This document shows positions 31,706-41,062 of a stretch of 54,988 nucleotides of DNA, piece after piece. Made by a program: the position numbers and the translations under genes. The notes under the pieces are model-generated. The model ran no database searches. It had not been told where the DNA came from and saw nothing but the letters and a program-made list of their open reading frames with translations. The stretch is from SVEL01 sp045125245 (GTDB lineage Bacteria; Bacillota; Clostridia; Lachnospirales; Lachnospiraceae). Location of the stretch: NCBI GenBank assembly GCA_045125245.1, contig JBGVNF010000029.1, positions 1 to 54,988 on the forward strand, written 5' to 3'. Numbering within the stretch: the stretch's first letter is position 1; each line of letters opens with the position of its first letter.

Positions 31706-33064
31706 ATGTTAGCACAAATTTTAGCTGTTGTGATATTTGTTGCTATGTTCATTCTCATTATAACTGAGATATTTGAACGTCACATTATCACATTAACCTG
31801 CGCCCTCCTTACTATTCTTTTAGTATTTGGTTTAGGAATGCAAAGTCTGGACGCAATCTTATCTACGTTAAATGTTCAAAGTATTTTTACAATTGATTTC
31901 TGGTACGCAGCGGGCGAAGCCCACGAAGGCGGCAGCGGTATCGATTGGGCAACTATTATTTTCATCGCAGGTATGATGGTAATGGTTGAAGGTATGGCAC
32001 ATGTGGGATTTTTCAGATGGTTATGTATGAAAATCGCTAAAATGGTTAAATACAAGGTAACTGCTATCTTTATGACTTTTATGATTTTATCATTCATACT
32101 CGCAATGTTTATCGATAGCATCACCGTTATACTTTTCTTAGCAGCTGTAACCATAGAGCTTTCACAGCTACTTAAGTTTAATCCTATTTCAATGATTTTG
32201 GCAGAAGTATTCTGCGCCAACCTTGGCGGTTCCGCAACTATGTGTGGTGACCCACCAAATATCATCATAGGTAATAAGCTTCATTATTCATTTGCAGATT
32301 TTATATTGAATACTGGTATTATAGCTATTATTTCCTTATTCTTTGTACTTACATATTTTTACTTCGCTTGTAGAAAGGAGCTTAAAGCTGCATCTTCAAA
32401 TGCAATTGACCCTTCTACATTGCCAAATCCTTCAGAGGCAATTAAGAGCAAGAGCGGATTTGCTATAAGCACAATTATATTCCTCCTTGCAGTTGTACTT
32501 CTTGTTACACATTCTATAACAGGACTTACTGTTGCATTCATAGGAACATTTATAGCACTCCTTACCCTTATCACTTCAGGCAAGACAGCTTTTACACTTA
32601 TCAAAAAGGTTGATTACGAAACACTCCTTTTCTTTATCGGACTATTCGTTGTTATCGGTGGTCTTGAAGAAACAGGTATGTTAAAGGTTCTTGCAAGCTT
32701 TATCGGAAATATATGTGGCGGAAATATGCATCTTATGGTTGCTATAATTCTTTGGATTTCAGCAATTGCTAGTTCATTTGTTGATAATATACCTTTTGCG
32801 GCTACTATGATTCCTGTTATAAAAAATCTTGCAGCTACAGTTCCTGGTGCAAATATAGATACTCTTGCATGGACACTTGCTATAGGTACAGATATCGGTG
32901 GTAGCGCTACTCCTATCGGAGCTTCTGCCAATGTAGTTGGTATCGCAACTGCTGCCAAAGAAGGTCACATAATTCGTTGGGGAAGGTATTGCAAACTTAT
33001 GGCTCCTGCGACTATAATAGTATTATTAATAGCAACCGCTGTGTTATTTTTAAGATATTTGTAA
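31706..33064 (+). CDS. ArsB/NhaD-superfamily (SLC13-like) ion transporter
   Basis: 452 residues with about eleven hydrophobic segments. Two inverted signature regions are visible: CANLGGSATMCGDPPNIIIG (about 171-190) and TDIGGSATPIGASANVVGIA (about 395-414), each the helical hairpin of the ion transporter superfamily, and DNIPFAATM (about 358-366). These carry Na+/H+ exchange, arsenite or dicarboxylates; the GDPPNIIIG signature fits the NhaD/ArsB branch, but the substrate cannot be read from sequence. It is followed 20 bases later by a kinase-like gene in one operon ending at the 33690 terminator. Confidence 0.85.
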   Translation: MLAQILAVVIFVAMFILIITEIFERHIITLTCALLTILLVFGLGMQSLDAILSTLNVQSIFTIDFWYAAGEAHEGGSGIDWATIIFIAGMMVMVEGMAHVGFFRWLCMKIAKMVKYKVTAIFMTFMILSFILAMFIDSITVILFLAAVTIELSQLLKFNPISMILAEVFCANLGGSATMCGDPPNIIIGNKLHYSFADFILNTGIIAIISLFFVLTYFYFACRKELKAASSNAIDPSTLPNPSEAIKSKSGFAISTIIFLLAVVLLVTHSITGLTVAFIGTFIALLTLITSGKTAFTLIKKVDYETLLFFIGLFVVIGGLEETGMLKVLASFIGNICGGNMHLMVAIILWISAIASSFVDNIPFAATMIPVIKNLAATVPGANIDTLAWTLAIGTDIGGSATPIGASANVVGIATAAKEGHIIRWGRYCKLMAPATIIVLLIATAVLFLRYL

Positions 33065-33084
33065 GACAAAAGGAGGCATAGTAT

Positions 33085-33675
33085 ATGAAGCAATTAATCA
33101 TTTCCATAGGTCGTGAATTCGGAAGTGGTGGTCACGAAATAGCTGAAAAGTTATCAAAGCTTTATGAGTTACCACTCTACGATCACAATTTACTTAGAGA
33201 ATTAGCTGCTGAAAAGAATCTTGACCACGATTCATTAACAGAATTTGATGAAACAAAAAAGAGTAGAGGCTTATTTAGAACAGTTCGTGGTATGAACAGT
33301 TGTCCAGCTTATAACGTAGCACAGCTTCAGTTTGAATTCCTTAAGAAAAAGGCTGAAGCAGGAGAATCCTTCGTAGTAGTTGGACGTTGTGCTGAGACTA
33401 TACTTAAGGATTACGAAGGTATGGTTTCGTTATTCATCTTAGCTGATAGACAGGCCAAAGTAGACCGTATTACAAAGCTTTACAACAAAACTGAAAAAGA
33501 AGCTCTTGCTATGATGAATACTCACGATAAGTACAGAAAGCAGTACCACAATGAGCACTGCCCTGGAAAATGGGGCGATTCTCGTAACTACGAGCTCTCA
33601 ATCAATAGCAGCAAGCTCGGTGTAGATGAGACAATAAAGATTATATCTGCATACATTGACGCTCGTCGCCAGTAG
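33085..33675 (+). CDS. Cytidylate-kinase-like protein
   Basis: 196 residues. The N-terminus IISIGREFGSGGHEIAEKL (about 4-22) is the modified P-loop of the cytidylate-kinase-like family (AAA_26-type), followed by YDHNLLRELA and VVVGRCAETIL (about 94-104), and a lid with RITKLYNKTEKEA. It is related to CMP kinases but usually distinct from the housekeeping Cmk, and its phosphate acceptor is unknown. It follows the transporter gene by 20 bases with an AGGAGG site, so the two are expressed together. Confidence 0.8.
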   Translation: MKQLIISIGREFGSGGHEIAEKLSKLYELPLYDHNLLRELAAEKNLDHDSLTEFDETKKSRGLFRTVRGMNSCPAYNVAQLQFEFLKKKAEAGESFVVVGRCAETILKDYEGMVSLFILADRQAKVDRITKLYNKTEKEALAMMNTHDKYRKQYHNEHCPGKWGDSRNYELSINSSKLGVDETIKIISAYIDARRQ

Positions 33676-33689
33676 TGTAACTAAAAATG

Positions 33690-33732
33690 CCATAGCTCAC
33701 ATACAAATTTGTAAGCTATGGCATTAAATTTT
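33690..33732. terminator. Bidirectional terminator
   Basis: A 12-bp stem AATGCCATAGCT/AGCTATGGCATT (about 33689-33726) with an inner TACAAATTTGTA palindrome is followed by AAATTTTTATT. It serves the operon ending at 33675 and, in reverse, the capA-type gene ending at 33757. Confidence 0.75.
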
Positions 33733-33756
33733 TATTATTTATCTTCTTTTTATAGT

Positions 33757-34956
33757 TTATTCCTTACTATGCACTACACCTTTTTCATCTATATCAACAT
33801 TTATAGATATCTCCTCTAGATAATTAAACACTCTATTCTTTTCACTTTCCTCAGTAAATATCGTAGTCCTTCCATCATCCTGCATAGCAGGCACAACCGA
33901 AAGCTCCACATTAGAACCATTAATATCTCCGTGTATTCTAACGTTTAAAAGCATAGTATCTTCATAATATTCATCAAACCAGAAATTGCCCAAGCTATAT
34001 ACAATAGGTTTTCCCTTGTAATATTCCATGCCCTGTAAGCAATGAGAATGGGAACCTATAACCATATCCGCTCCTGCGTCTATATACTGCTTGCCAGTAT
34101 CAAGCTGCGCCTGTTCAAGAACTGTGCTTCGCTCTGTTCCCCAATGCACACATGCCACAACAAAATCCGCATTAGCACGAGCTTCCTTTATAACTTCGAT
34201 AAAAAGTGCTGGATCATAGCAGCGAAGTATACCTGGAGCTTTGTCTGTAGCCTGAGGTGTCATCTTATTTTTCTCAGCTCTTGAAGCTGCCACAAAAGCA
34301 ACTGTTTTTCCGTCAAGCTCTACATATACAGGCTTCATAGCCTCCTCAAGGTTAGCTCCTGCTCCGAAATACTTAACTCCCGCATCTTTTAATGTAGTAA
34401 GTGTATCCAGCATAGCTTCCTTTCCATAATCGTATACATGATTATTAGCAAGCAATGCTAAGTCCACTCCCATTTCTTTCAAATACTTAACTCTATCTGG
34501 ATGAGCTCTAAATGTCCACATTTTACCTTTTAGTGGCGCACCACCAGTACTATAAGTAAATTCATTATTTACACAGGTATAATCTGCATTATTCATAATA
34601 TCTAATAATTCTTTAGATATACAATCCTTCAAGCCATTTGTGGACTTATCAAGATTATTGGTAGTTATTTCCTTCTCTGCTAAAAGAATATCTCCAGCAA
34701 AACACATAGTGAAATCAAACTTTTTTAAATCAATAGTTGTTGGCTCTTCTGTTGTATTTTCTTCTGTGGTGTTTTCCTTAGTCGACACTTCAGGTACACT
34801 TTCCTTATCCGTTATCTGAGAGCCTGCTATGGTGTCGGTATCTACAATGATAATATTTGATTCATTACCAGCGGATGGTTCTCCTTGACTACCTCTACAC
34901 CCTACAAGCATTACCATCGAAAGGAAAATCCCTATGGTTATTTTAAATCTCCTCAT
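33757..34956 (-). CDS. CapA-family lipoprotein
   Basis: 399 residues. A lipoprotein signal is clear: basic start, hydrophobic segment and lipobox LVGC with Cys near residue 20. An Asn/Thr/Glu-rich linker follows (about 24-75). The CapA domain (about 78-345, PF09587 type) shows FAGDILLAEKE, CVNNEFTY, LANNHVYDYG (about 168-177), CVHWGTE and GSHSHCLQG, the metallophosphatase-like motifs. The family is linked to poly-gamma-glutamate capsule work, but many members have other envelope roles. It is followed after 18 bases upstream by uvrA, probably by chance. Confidence 0.85.
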   Translation of the reverse strand: MRRFKITIGIFLSMVMLVGCRGSQGEPSAGNESNIIIVDTDTIAGSQITDKESVPEVSTKENTTEENTTEEPTTIDLKKFDFTMCFAGDILLAEKEITTNNLDKSTNGLKDCISKELLDIMNNADYTCVNNEFTYSTGGAPLKGKMWTFRAHPDRVKYLKEMGVDLALLANNHVYDYGKEAMLDTLTTLKDAGVKYFGAGANLEEAMKPVYVELDGKTVAFVAASRAEKNKMTPQATDKAPGILRCYDPALFIEVIKEARANADFVVACVHWGTERSTVLEQAQLDTGKQYIDAGADMVIGSHSHCLQGMEYYKGKPIVYSLGNFWFDEYYEDTMLLNVRIHGDINGSNVELSVVPAMQDDGRTTIFTEESEKNRVFNYLEEISINVDIDEKGVVHSKE

Positions 34957-34974
34957 TTGTCTCCTCCAGTAAAT

Positions 34975-37830
34975 TTAAACTGTCTGTATCTCAAGATACT
35001 TCTTCACATACATTCCCGTATAAGACTTAGGATTCTTAGCTACCTCTTCAGGTGTGCCAGTGGCAACCACTGTACCTCCCTTATCTCCGCCTTCAGGTCC
35101 TATATCGATAATATAATCAGCAACCTTTATCACATCAAGATTATGCTCTATGACAACTACTGTATTTCCATTATCCGATAAACGTCTAAGTATATCCACA
35201 AGCTTATGAACATCAGCAAAATGCAATCCTGTAGTCGGCTCGTCCAAAATATAAATAGTCTTACCTGTATCTCTTTTACTTAACTCAGTAGCAAGCTTAA
35301 CTCTCTGAGCTTCACCACCAGACAAGGTCGTAGATGGCTGACCCAACCTAATATAAGAAAGTCCTACTTCATTTAATGTAGATATTTTTCTATGAATAGA
35401 TGGCTGATTTTCAAAAAATCTCGTTGCTTCCTCCACAGTCATATTAAGTACATCAAAAATACTCTTTCCCTTGTACTTAACTTCAAGAGTCTCTCTGTTA
35501 TATCTCTTACCCTGACATACCTCACAAGGCACATACACATCCGGCAAGAAATGCATCTCTATCTTAATAATTCCATCACCAGCGCAGGCTTCGCATCGTC
35601 CACCCTTTGCATTGAAACTAAATCTACCCTTCTTATATCCTCTAGCCTTAGCCTCTGCAGTAGCCGCAAATAAATCTCTTATATGGTCAAATACACCTGT
35701 GTAAGTGGCAGGATTCGACCTAGGAGTACGACCGATTGGTGACTGGTCTATATCGATAACCTTATCAAGCTGTTCGATTCCTTGTATCTCTTTATGCTCA
35801 CCTGAAATAGTCTTCGCTCTATTTAATTTACGAGCAAGTGTCTTATATAAAATCTCATTTACCAACGAGCTCTTACCAGAACCAGATACACCAGTAACAC
35901 AAGTCATTACGCCCAATGGAATGTCCACATCAATATTCTTTAGATTGTTCTGCTTTGCGCCTATTACCTTAAGATATCCCTTAGGCACTCTTCTTATCTT
36001 TGGTACAGGAACCTTCATCTTTCCACTAAGATATGCGCCAGTGATAGACTTAGGATTCTTCATAATCTCCTTAGCCGTACCTTCTGCGATTACTTCGCCA
36101 CCATGCTCACCAGCTCCTGGACCAATATCTACAATATGGTCCGCCGCAAACATAGTATCCTCATCGTGCTCTACTACAATTAAACTATTTCCTAAATCTC
36201 TTAAATGCTTCAACGTTCCAAGAAGCTTATCATTGTCTCTTTGATGAAGTCCTATACTTGGCTCATCCAAAATGTATGTCACTCCTACAAGTCCTGAACC
36301 TATCTGCGTAGCAAGACGAATTCGCTGCGCCTCTCCACCTGAAAGCGAAGCTGTCGCTCTAGTTAATGTAAGATAATCAAGACCAACATCATTTAAAAAT
36401 CCTACTCTAGCCTTAATCTCCTTAAGCACCTGACTTCCTATAAACTGCTGTCTTTCAGTCAAATCCATAGTTTCCAAATAAACCTTTAAATCCCTCACAG
36501 ACATAGAAGTTATCTCGAATATATTCTTATCAGAAATTGTCACTGCCAAAGATTCTGCCTTAAGCCTCTGTCCCTTACATTCATGACAAGGTGTAATATT
36601 CATATATTCCTCATACTCAGCCTTAATTATCTCCGAACCAGTTTCTCTATAGCGTCTCTCCATATTTCTTATAAGACCTTCAAAAGCCACATCATATACA
36701 CCCTCACCGCGCTGGCCTTTATAATAAACCTTCATCTTATGGTCACCCGTACCATTGATAATAAGGTCCCTAGCTTTATCGCTCAGCTCATCATAAGGAG
36801 TATCTAAGCTAAAATTATAATCTCTAGCCATAGCCTCTAAAATAGCATGACTATAGCTAGTCTTCTCACAGGAAGACTGCCAACCCATACATGAAATAGC
36901 TCCCTCATTAATACTAAGGCTACCATCTGGTATCATAAGCTCTGGAGCAAACTCCATCTTATATCCAAGACCTGCACATACTGGACATGCTCCGAAGGGA
37001 TTATTGAACGAAAAGCTTCTAGGCTCAATTTCACTTATACTTACACCACAGTCAGGACATGCAAAACTCATAGAAAAGTTCATCGGCTCACCACCGATTA
37101 CATCTACTATCATAAGACCTTCTGCTAACGCCAGTACATTTTCTATAGAATCAGTAAGACGCTTCTCTATTCCCTCTCTTACAACTAATCTATCTACTAC
37201 GATTTCAATATTATGCTTAAAATTTTTATCAAGAGTAATCTCCTCACTTAGTTCATAGAGATTACCGTCAACTAATACTCTTACATATCCGGCCTTCTTT
37301 GCCTGCTCTAATACCTTCTCATGACGCCCCTTCTTACCTCTTACAACAGGAGCTAAAAGCTGAATCTTTGTACTCTCCGGAAGCTCCATAATGGTATCTA
37401 CCATCTGGTCTACACTCTGTTTCTTAATCTCCTTGCCACACTTAGGACAATGTGGTATACCGATACGAGCATAAAGAAGTCTAAAATAATCATAAATCTC
37501 TGTAACTGTTCCAACTGTAGAACGTGGATTTCTATTGGTCGACTTCTGGTCAATAGAAATAGCTGGTGACAAACCCTCTATACTATCTACATTTGGTTTC
37601 TCCATCTGTCCTAAGAACTGTCTAGCATAAGAAGACAAAGACTCCATATATCTTCTCTGTCCCTCTGCGTAAATAGTATCAAAAGCCAATGATGACTTAC
37701 CAGAACCTGATAAGCCAGTTAACACCACAAATTTATTTCTAGGAATATTTAAATTTACATGCTTAAGGTTATGCTCAGCAGCACCTCTTATTTTGATAAA
37801 ATCGCCTTTTTCTTTCTTCTTATTCTCCAT
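34975..37830 (-). CDS. uvrA: Excinuclease ABC subunit A
   Basis: 951 residues, normal length. Two ABC ATPase modules with Walker A GLSGSGKSS (about 39-47) and GVSGSGKSS (about 645), signatures TASLSGGEAQR (about 492) and STTLSGGEAQR (about 836), and Walker B YILDEPSIGLH and YILDEPTTGLH. Zinc modules are visible (CPDCG..CPVC near 260-285; CEACAGDG..CEVC near 745-770). UvrA finds DNA damage and loads UvrB in nucleotide excision repair. It follows uvrB with a 15-base gap, so it shares the SOS-regulated transcript. Confidence 0.98.
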   Translation of the reverse strand: MENKKKEKGDFIKIRGAAEHNLKHVNLNIPRNKFVVLTGLSGSGKSSLAFDTIYAEGQRRYMESLSSYARQFLGQMEKPNVDSIEGLSPAISIDQKSTNRNPRSTVGTVTEIYDYFRLLYARIGIPHCPKCGKEIKKQSVDQMVDTIMELPESTKIQLLAPVVRGKKGRHEKVLEQAKKAGYVRVLVDGNLYELSEEITLDKNFKHNIEIVVDRLVVREGIEKRLTDSIENVLALAEGLMIVDVIGGEPMNFSMSFACPDCGVSISEIEPRSFSFNNPFGACPVCAGLGYKMEFAPELMIPDGSLSINEGAISCMGWQSSCEKTSYSHAILEAMARDYNFSLDTPYDELSDKARDLIINGTGDHKMKVYYKGQRGEGVYDVAFEGLIRNMERRYRETGSEIIKAEYEEYMNITPCHECKGQRLKAESLAVTISDKNIFEITSMSVRDLKVYLETMDLTERQQFIGSQVLKEIKARVGFLNDVGLDYLTLTRATASLSGGEAQRIRLATQIGSGLVGVTYILDEPSIGLHQRDNDKLLGTLKHLRDLGNSLIVVEHDEDTMFAADHIVDIGPGAGEHGGEVIAEGTAKEIMKNPKSITGAYLSGKMKVPVPKIRRVPKGYLKVIGAKQNNLKNIDVDIPLGVMTCVTGVSGSGKSSLVNEILYKTLARKLNRAKTISGEHKEIQGIEQLDKVIDIDQSPIGRTPRSNPATYTGVFDHIRDLFAATAEAKARGYKKGRFSFNAKGGRCEACAGDGIIKIEMHFLPDVYVPCEVCQGKRYNRETLEVKYKGKSIFDVLNMTVEEATRFFENQPSIHRKISTLNEVGLSYIRLGQPSTTLSGGEAQRVKLATELSKRDTGKTIYILDEPTTGLHFADVHKLVDILRRLSDNGNTVVVIEHNLDVIKVADYIIDIGPEGGDKGGTVVATGTPEEVAKNPKSYTGMYVKKYLEIQTV

Positions 37831-37845
37831 AATATCTTCGCTTTC

Positions 37846-39825
37846 CTAATCCTTCACCAATTTCTTTAGCTCGAGCATCTTATCTCTAAGCTCTGCTGCC
37901 GCCTCAAAGTTAAGGTCTGCCGCAGCCTTTTGCATCTGCTTCTGAATCTTTCCAATAAGCTTAGTAAGTTCCTCTCTATCCATAGATTCTGGGTCTTTTT
38001 CAAGCTTATCAACTGTCTCAACCGCCTTCTTAGTAATACTAATCAAGTCTCTTACGGCCTTCTTAATAGTTGTCGGCGTAATGCCGTGCTCCTCATTATA
38101 TTTCTCCTGAATAGCACGTCTTCTGTTAGTCTCATCGATAGCACCTCTCATGGAATCCGTTATAGTATCTGCATACATTATAACTCGTCCCTCTGAATTT
38201 CTAGCTGCACGACCAATAGTCTGTATAAGAGAAGTCTCGCTACGAAGGAATCCCTCCTTATCAGCATCGATAATAGCCACCAATGAAATCTCTGGAATAT
38301 CTAAGCCCTCTCTCAAAAGATTAATTCCCACAAGAACATCAAATACATCAAGACGCATATCTCTTATAATCTCGGTTCTCTCCAATGTATCTATATCTGC
38401 ATGTAAGTATCTTACCCTGATACCCACATCCCTCATATATTCTGTCAAATCCTCAGCCATGCGCTTAGTAAGCGTAGTGACTAAAACCTTATTCTTCTTA
38501 TCTGTTTCTTTTCTAATCTCACTTATCAAATCATCAATCTGACCTTCCACCTTACGCACATCAATATGCGGATCAAGAAGTCCTGTTGGCCTGATAATCT
38601 GCTCTGCTCTAAGTAGCTCATGCTCACCTTCATATACATTAGGTGTCGCAGACACAAAAAGCATCTGGTCAATCTTACTTTCAAACTCTTCAAAATTAAG
38701 AGGTCTATTATCCTTTGCTGAAGGCAATCTAAAACCATAATCTACCAATGTAGTTTTTCTCGACTGGTCTCCCGCATACATACCCCTAATCTGAGGAACA
38801 GTAATATGAGACTCATCTATAATAATCAGAAAATCATCATTAAAATAATCCATCAACGTATGAGGCGTAGCACCTGGTGTAAGCCCTGCTAAATGTCTAG
38901 AATAATTCTCAATACCTGAGCAAAATCCAGTTTCTCTCATCATCTCCACGTCAAAATTAGTTCTCTCGCTTATACGCTGTGCCTCGAGAAGCTTATCCTC
39001 ACTCTTAAAATAAGAAACCCTCTCATCAAGTTCTTTCTCAATGCTTTTTGCCGCTAATTCTATCTTTTCCTGCGGTACAACGTAGTGAGATGCAGGAAAT
39101 ATTGCAATGTGTTCAAGTCTGCTTTTTATCTCACCAGTAAGAACATCCACTTCTGTTATTCGATCTATTTCGTCACCAAAAAATTCAACTCGGATTGCCA
39201 AGTCACTAAAATTTGCAGGAATAATTTCAACCACGTCACCTCGAACTCTGAAGGTACCACGTTTAAAATCCATCTCATTCCTATCATATTGAATATCAAT
39301 AAGTTCACGTATAACCTGATCCCTATCCTTAATCATACCAGGTCTTAAAGAAATCATCATGTTCTTATAATCCACTGGACTTCCAAGTCCATAAATACAA
39401 GACACACTAGATATAACGATAACATCCTTTCTCTCCACCAAGGATGCGGTAGCTGAAAGTCTCAATTTATCAATCTCCTCATTAATAGAAGAGTCTTTTT
39501 CTATATAAGTATCAGTAGACGGAACATAAGCCTCTGGCTGGTAATAATCATAGTAGGACACAAAATATTCCACCGCATTCTCCGGGAAGAACTCCTTAAA
39601 TTCACCATAAAGCTGTGCCGCCAAAGTCTTATTATGAGCAATAATAAGTGTAGGCTTATTTAGCTTCTCTATTATGTTTGCCATAGTAAATGTCTTACCA
39701 GAACCAGTTACACCAAGCAAAGTCTGAAACTGATTGCCTTCTTTAAAACCTTTAACCAATGCATCTATAGCTTGTGGTTGGTCACCGGTTGGCTTGTATT
39801 CTGAATGTAATATAAATTTATCCAT
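37846..39825 (-). CDS. uvrB: Excinuclease ABC subunit B
   Basis: 659 residues. Walker A GVTGSGKT (about 39-46), the beta-hairpin YYDYYQPEAY (about 92-101) that probes the strand, DESH (about 337), helicase motif VI QTIGRAARN (about 540) and a C-terminal UVR domain that binds UvrC. It verifies damage after handover from UvrA. The start has AGGAGG upstream. It heads the uvrBA operon, behind a promoter with a LexA-type box. Confidence 0.98.
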   Translation of the reverse strand: MDKFILHSEYKPTGDQPQAIDALVKGFKEGNQFQTLLGVTGSGKTFTMANIIEKLNKPTLIIAHNKTLAAQLYGEFKEFFPENAVEYFVSYYDYYQPEAYVPSTDTYIEKDSSINEEIDKLRLSATASLVERKDVIVISSVSCIYGLGSPVDYKNMMISLRPGMIKDRDQVIRELIDIQYDRNEMDFKRGTFRVRGDVVEIIPANFSDLAIRVEFFGDEIDRITEVDVLTGEIKSRLEHIAIFPASHYVVPQEKIELAAKSIEKELDERVSYFKSEDKLLEAQRISERTNFDVEMMRETGFCSGIENYSRHLAGLTPGATPHTLMDYFNDDFLIIIDESHITVPQIRGMYAGDQSRKTTLVDYGFRLPSAKDNRPLNFEEFESKIDQMLFVSATPNVYEGEHELLRAEQIIRPTGLLDPHIDVRKVEGQIDDLISEIRKETDKKNKVLVTTLTKRMAEDLTEYMRDVGIRVRYLHADIDTLERTEIIRDMRLDVFDVLVGINLLREGLDIPEISLVAIIDADKEGFLRSETSLIQTIGRAARNSEGRVIMYADTITDSMRGAIDETNRRRAIQEKYNEEHGITPTTIKKAVRDLISITKKAVETVDKLEKDPESMDREELTKLIGKIQKQMQKAAADLNFEAAAELRDKMLELKKLVKD

Positions 39826-39868
39826 GCCAATTTCCTCCTACATCTTATCATCTACCAATATGTTATCT

Positions 39869-39928
39869 ATTATAACAGAATATACAAAAAAAGTACAGAA
39901 CAAATGTTCTTTATCCCGTACTTTTTTT
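39869..39928 (-). promoter_or_regulatory. uvrB promoter with LexA (SOS) box
   Basis: The complement of TATAAT lies at 39869-39874. AGAACAAATGTTCT at 39897-39910 matches the Gram-positive LexA/DinR pattern GAAC-N4-GTTC and sits at the -35 region. It is framed by AAAAAAAGTAC (39886-39896) and GTACTTTTTTT (39918-39928), which form a terminator-like hairpin. Confidence 0.75.
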
Positions 39929-40024
39929 CTATTGACTTAATATTTCCTAAAGATTTTCTTAACTTTTTTAGCAACCTGTGATAAACTAACATCTAAATTA
40001 GCTAACAAAAAAACATATTTCACT

Positions 40025-40030
40025 TATAAT
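40025..40030 (+). promoter_or_regulatory. Putative -10 of the methyltransferase gene
   Basis: TATAAT 39 bases before the ATG at 40069; the -35 (CTAACA, 40002-40007) is a weak match at 17 bases spacing. Confidence 0.4.
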
Positions 40031-40068
40031 AAAACACATATTTACATCACATATTAAGGAGATTTAAC

Positions 40069-40848
40069 ATGGTAGAAATGTCACCAATTGAAAAATTTTA
40101 TAATAAATTCAATGAAGAAAAACGTCTTAATTCAAGACACGGACAAGTAGAATTTATAACCTCTATGAAGTATATACACAAATACTTAGAAGGAAAAGAA
40201 AACCCTAAAATCCTCGATGTAGGAGCAGGTACTGGCCGTTACTCTGTAGCTTTGGCCAACGAAGGATACGATGTAACTGCGGTAGAGCTTGTTAATTACA
40301 ATTTAGGAATTCTAAAGAAAAAAGGAAGCTCTGTTAAAGCCTACAAAGGAAATGCTATGAATCTTAAGCGCTTCGAAGACAAAAGCTTTGACCTAGTTAT
40401 GATATTTGGACCTATGTACCATTTAGAAAAATTTGAAGATAGATTAAAAGCATTAAATGAAGCTAAAAGAGTTTTAAAGGATGACGGTGTCATAATCGTA
40501 GCTTATATTATGAACGACTACACTATAATCTTCCACGCTTTTGGCGAAAATGCTATAAATCAATGCGTAGCTGAAGAACGTTTTACTGATGATTTCCACT
40601 GTATTTCAAAAGAAGGGGATATCTATCACTCCGTGAGATTAGAAGATATGGATGAATTAAATAAAGCAGCAGGCCTTACAAGAATTCAAGTAGTAGCCGC
40701 CGATGGCGCAGCCAATTACATCCGTCCAGTCCTTAATAATCTAGATGAAGAAGGCTTTAAACACTTCATCGAATATCATCTAGCAACCTGCGAACGCATG
40801 GACATGATGGGCGCCACGGCACACACAATCGATATACTTAGAAAATAA
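40069..40848 (+). CDS. Class I SAM-dependent methyltransferase
   Basis: 259 residues. Motif I is ILDVGAGTGRYS (about 48-59), acidic motif II YDVTAVELVNYN (about 69-80), a third motif GNAMNLKRFEDKSFDLVM (about 97-114) and a fourth LNEAKRVLKDDGVIIVAY (about 132-149). The C-terminal 90 residues form a substrate cap without a recognisable substrate signature. Small-molecule methylation is likely, but the acceptor is unknown. It is single-gene, with AAGGAG before the ATG, divergent from uvrB and followed by a large palindrome. Confidence 0.85.
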   Translation: MVEMSPIEKFYNKFNEEKRLNSRHGQVEFITSMKYIHKYLEGKENPKILDVGAGTGRYSVALANEGYDVTAVELVNYNLGILKKKGSSVKAYKGNAMNLKRFEDKSFDLVMIFGPMYHLEKFEDRLKALNEAKRVLKDDGVIIVAYIMNDYTIIFHAFGENAINQCVAEERFTDDFHCISKEGDIYHSVRLEDMDELNKAAGLTRIQVVAADGAANYIRPVLNNLDEEGFKHFIEYHLATCERMDMMGATAHTIDILRK

Positions 40849-40889
40849 TTATTTTTTGTCGTAAATCTGAAAACAATTCAATATAAAGT

Positions 40890-41051
40890 TATTTTAAACA
40901 AATTTATGCTATGAGTTTCACGATAGCGAAGAATATTTAGATTTTCTTAATACTTTGTTCACGTCTGTTATCATAAATGTAAATCAAAGTAATTAGAAAA
41001 TCAAATATTCGTAGCATGTGAAAATCATAGCATAAACTTTGTTTAAAATGA
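40890..41051. repeat. 160-bp imperfect palindrome
   Basis: The arms 40890-40957 and 40984-41051 are inverted copies with a few mismatches and small indels (TTTTAAACAAA / TTTGTTTAAAA outermost; ACTTTG/CAAAGT innermost). It lies in the gap between convergent genes. It could be a MITE-like insertion or a long bidirectional terminator; no transposase or target duplication is visible. Confidence 0.65.
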
Positions 41052-41062
41052 CATCATAATTT

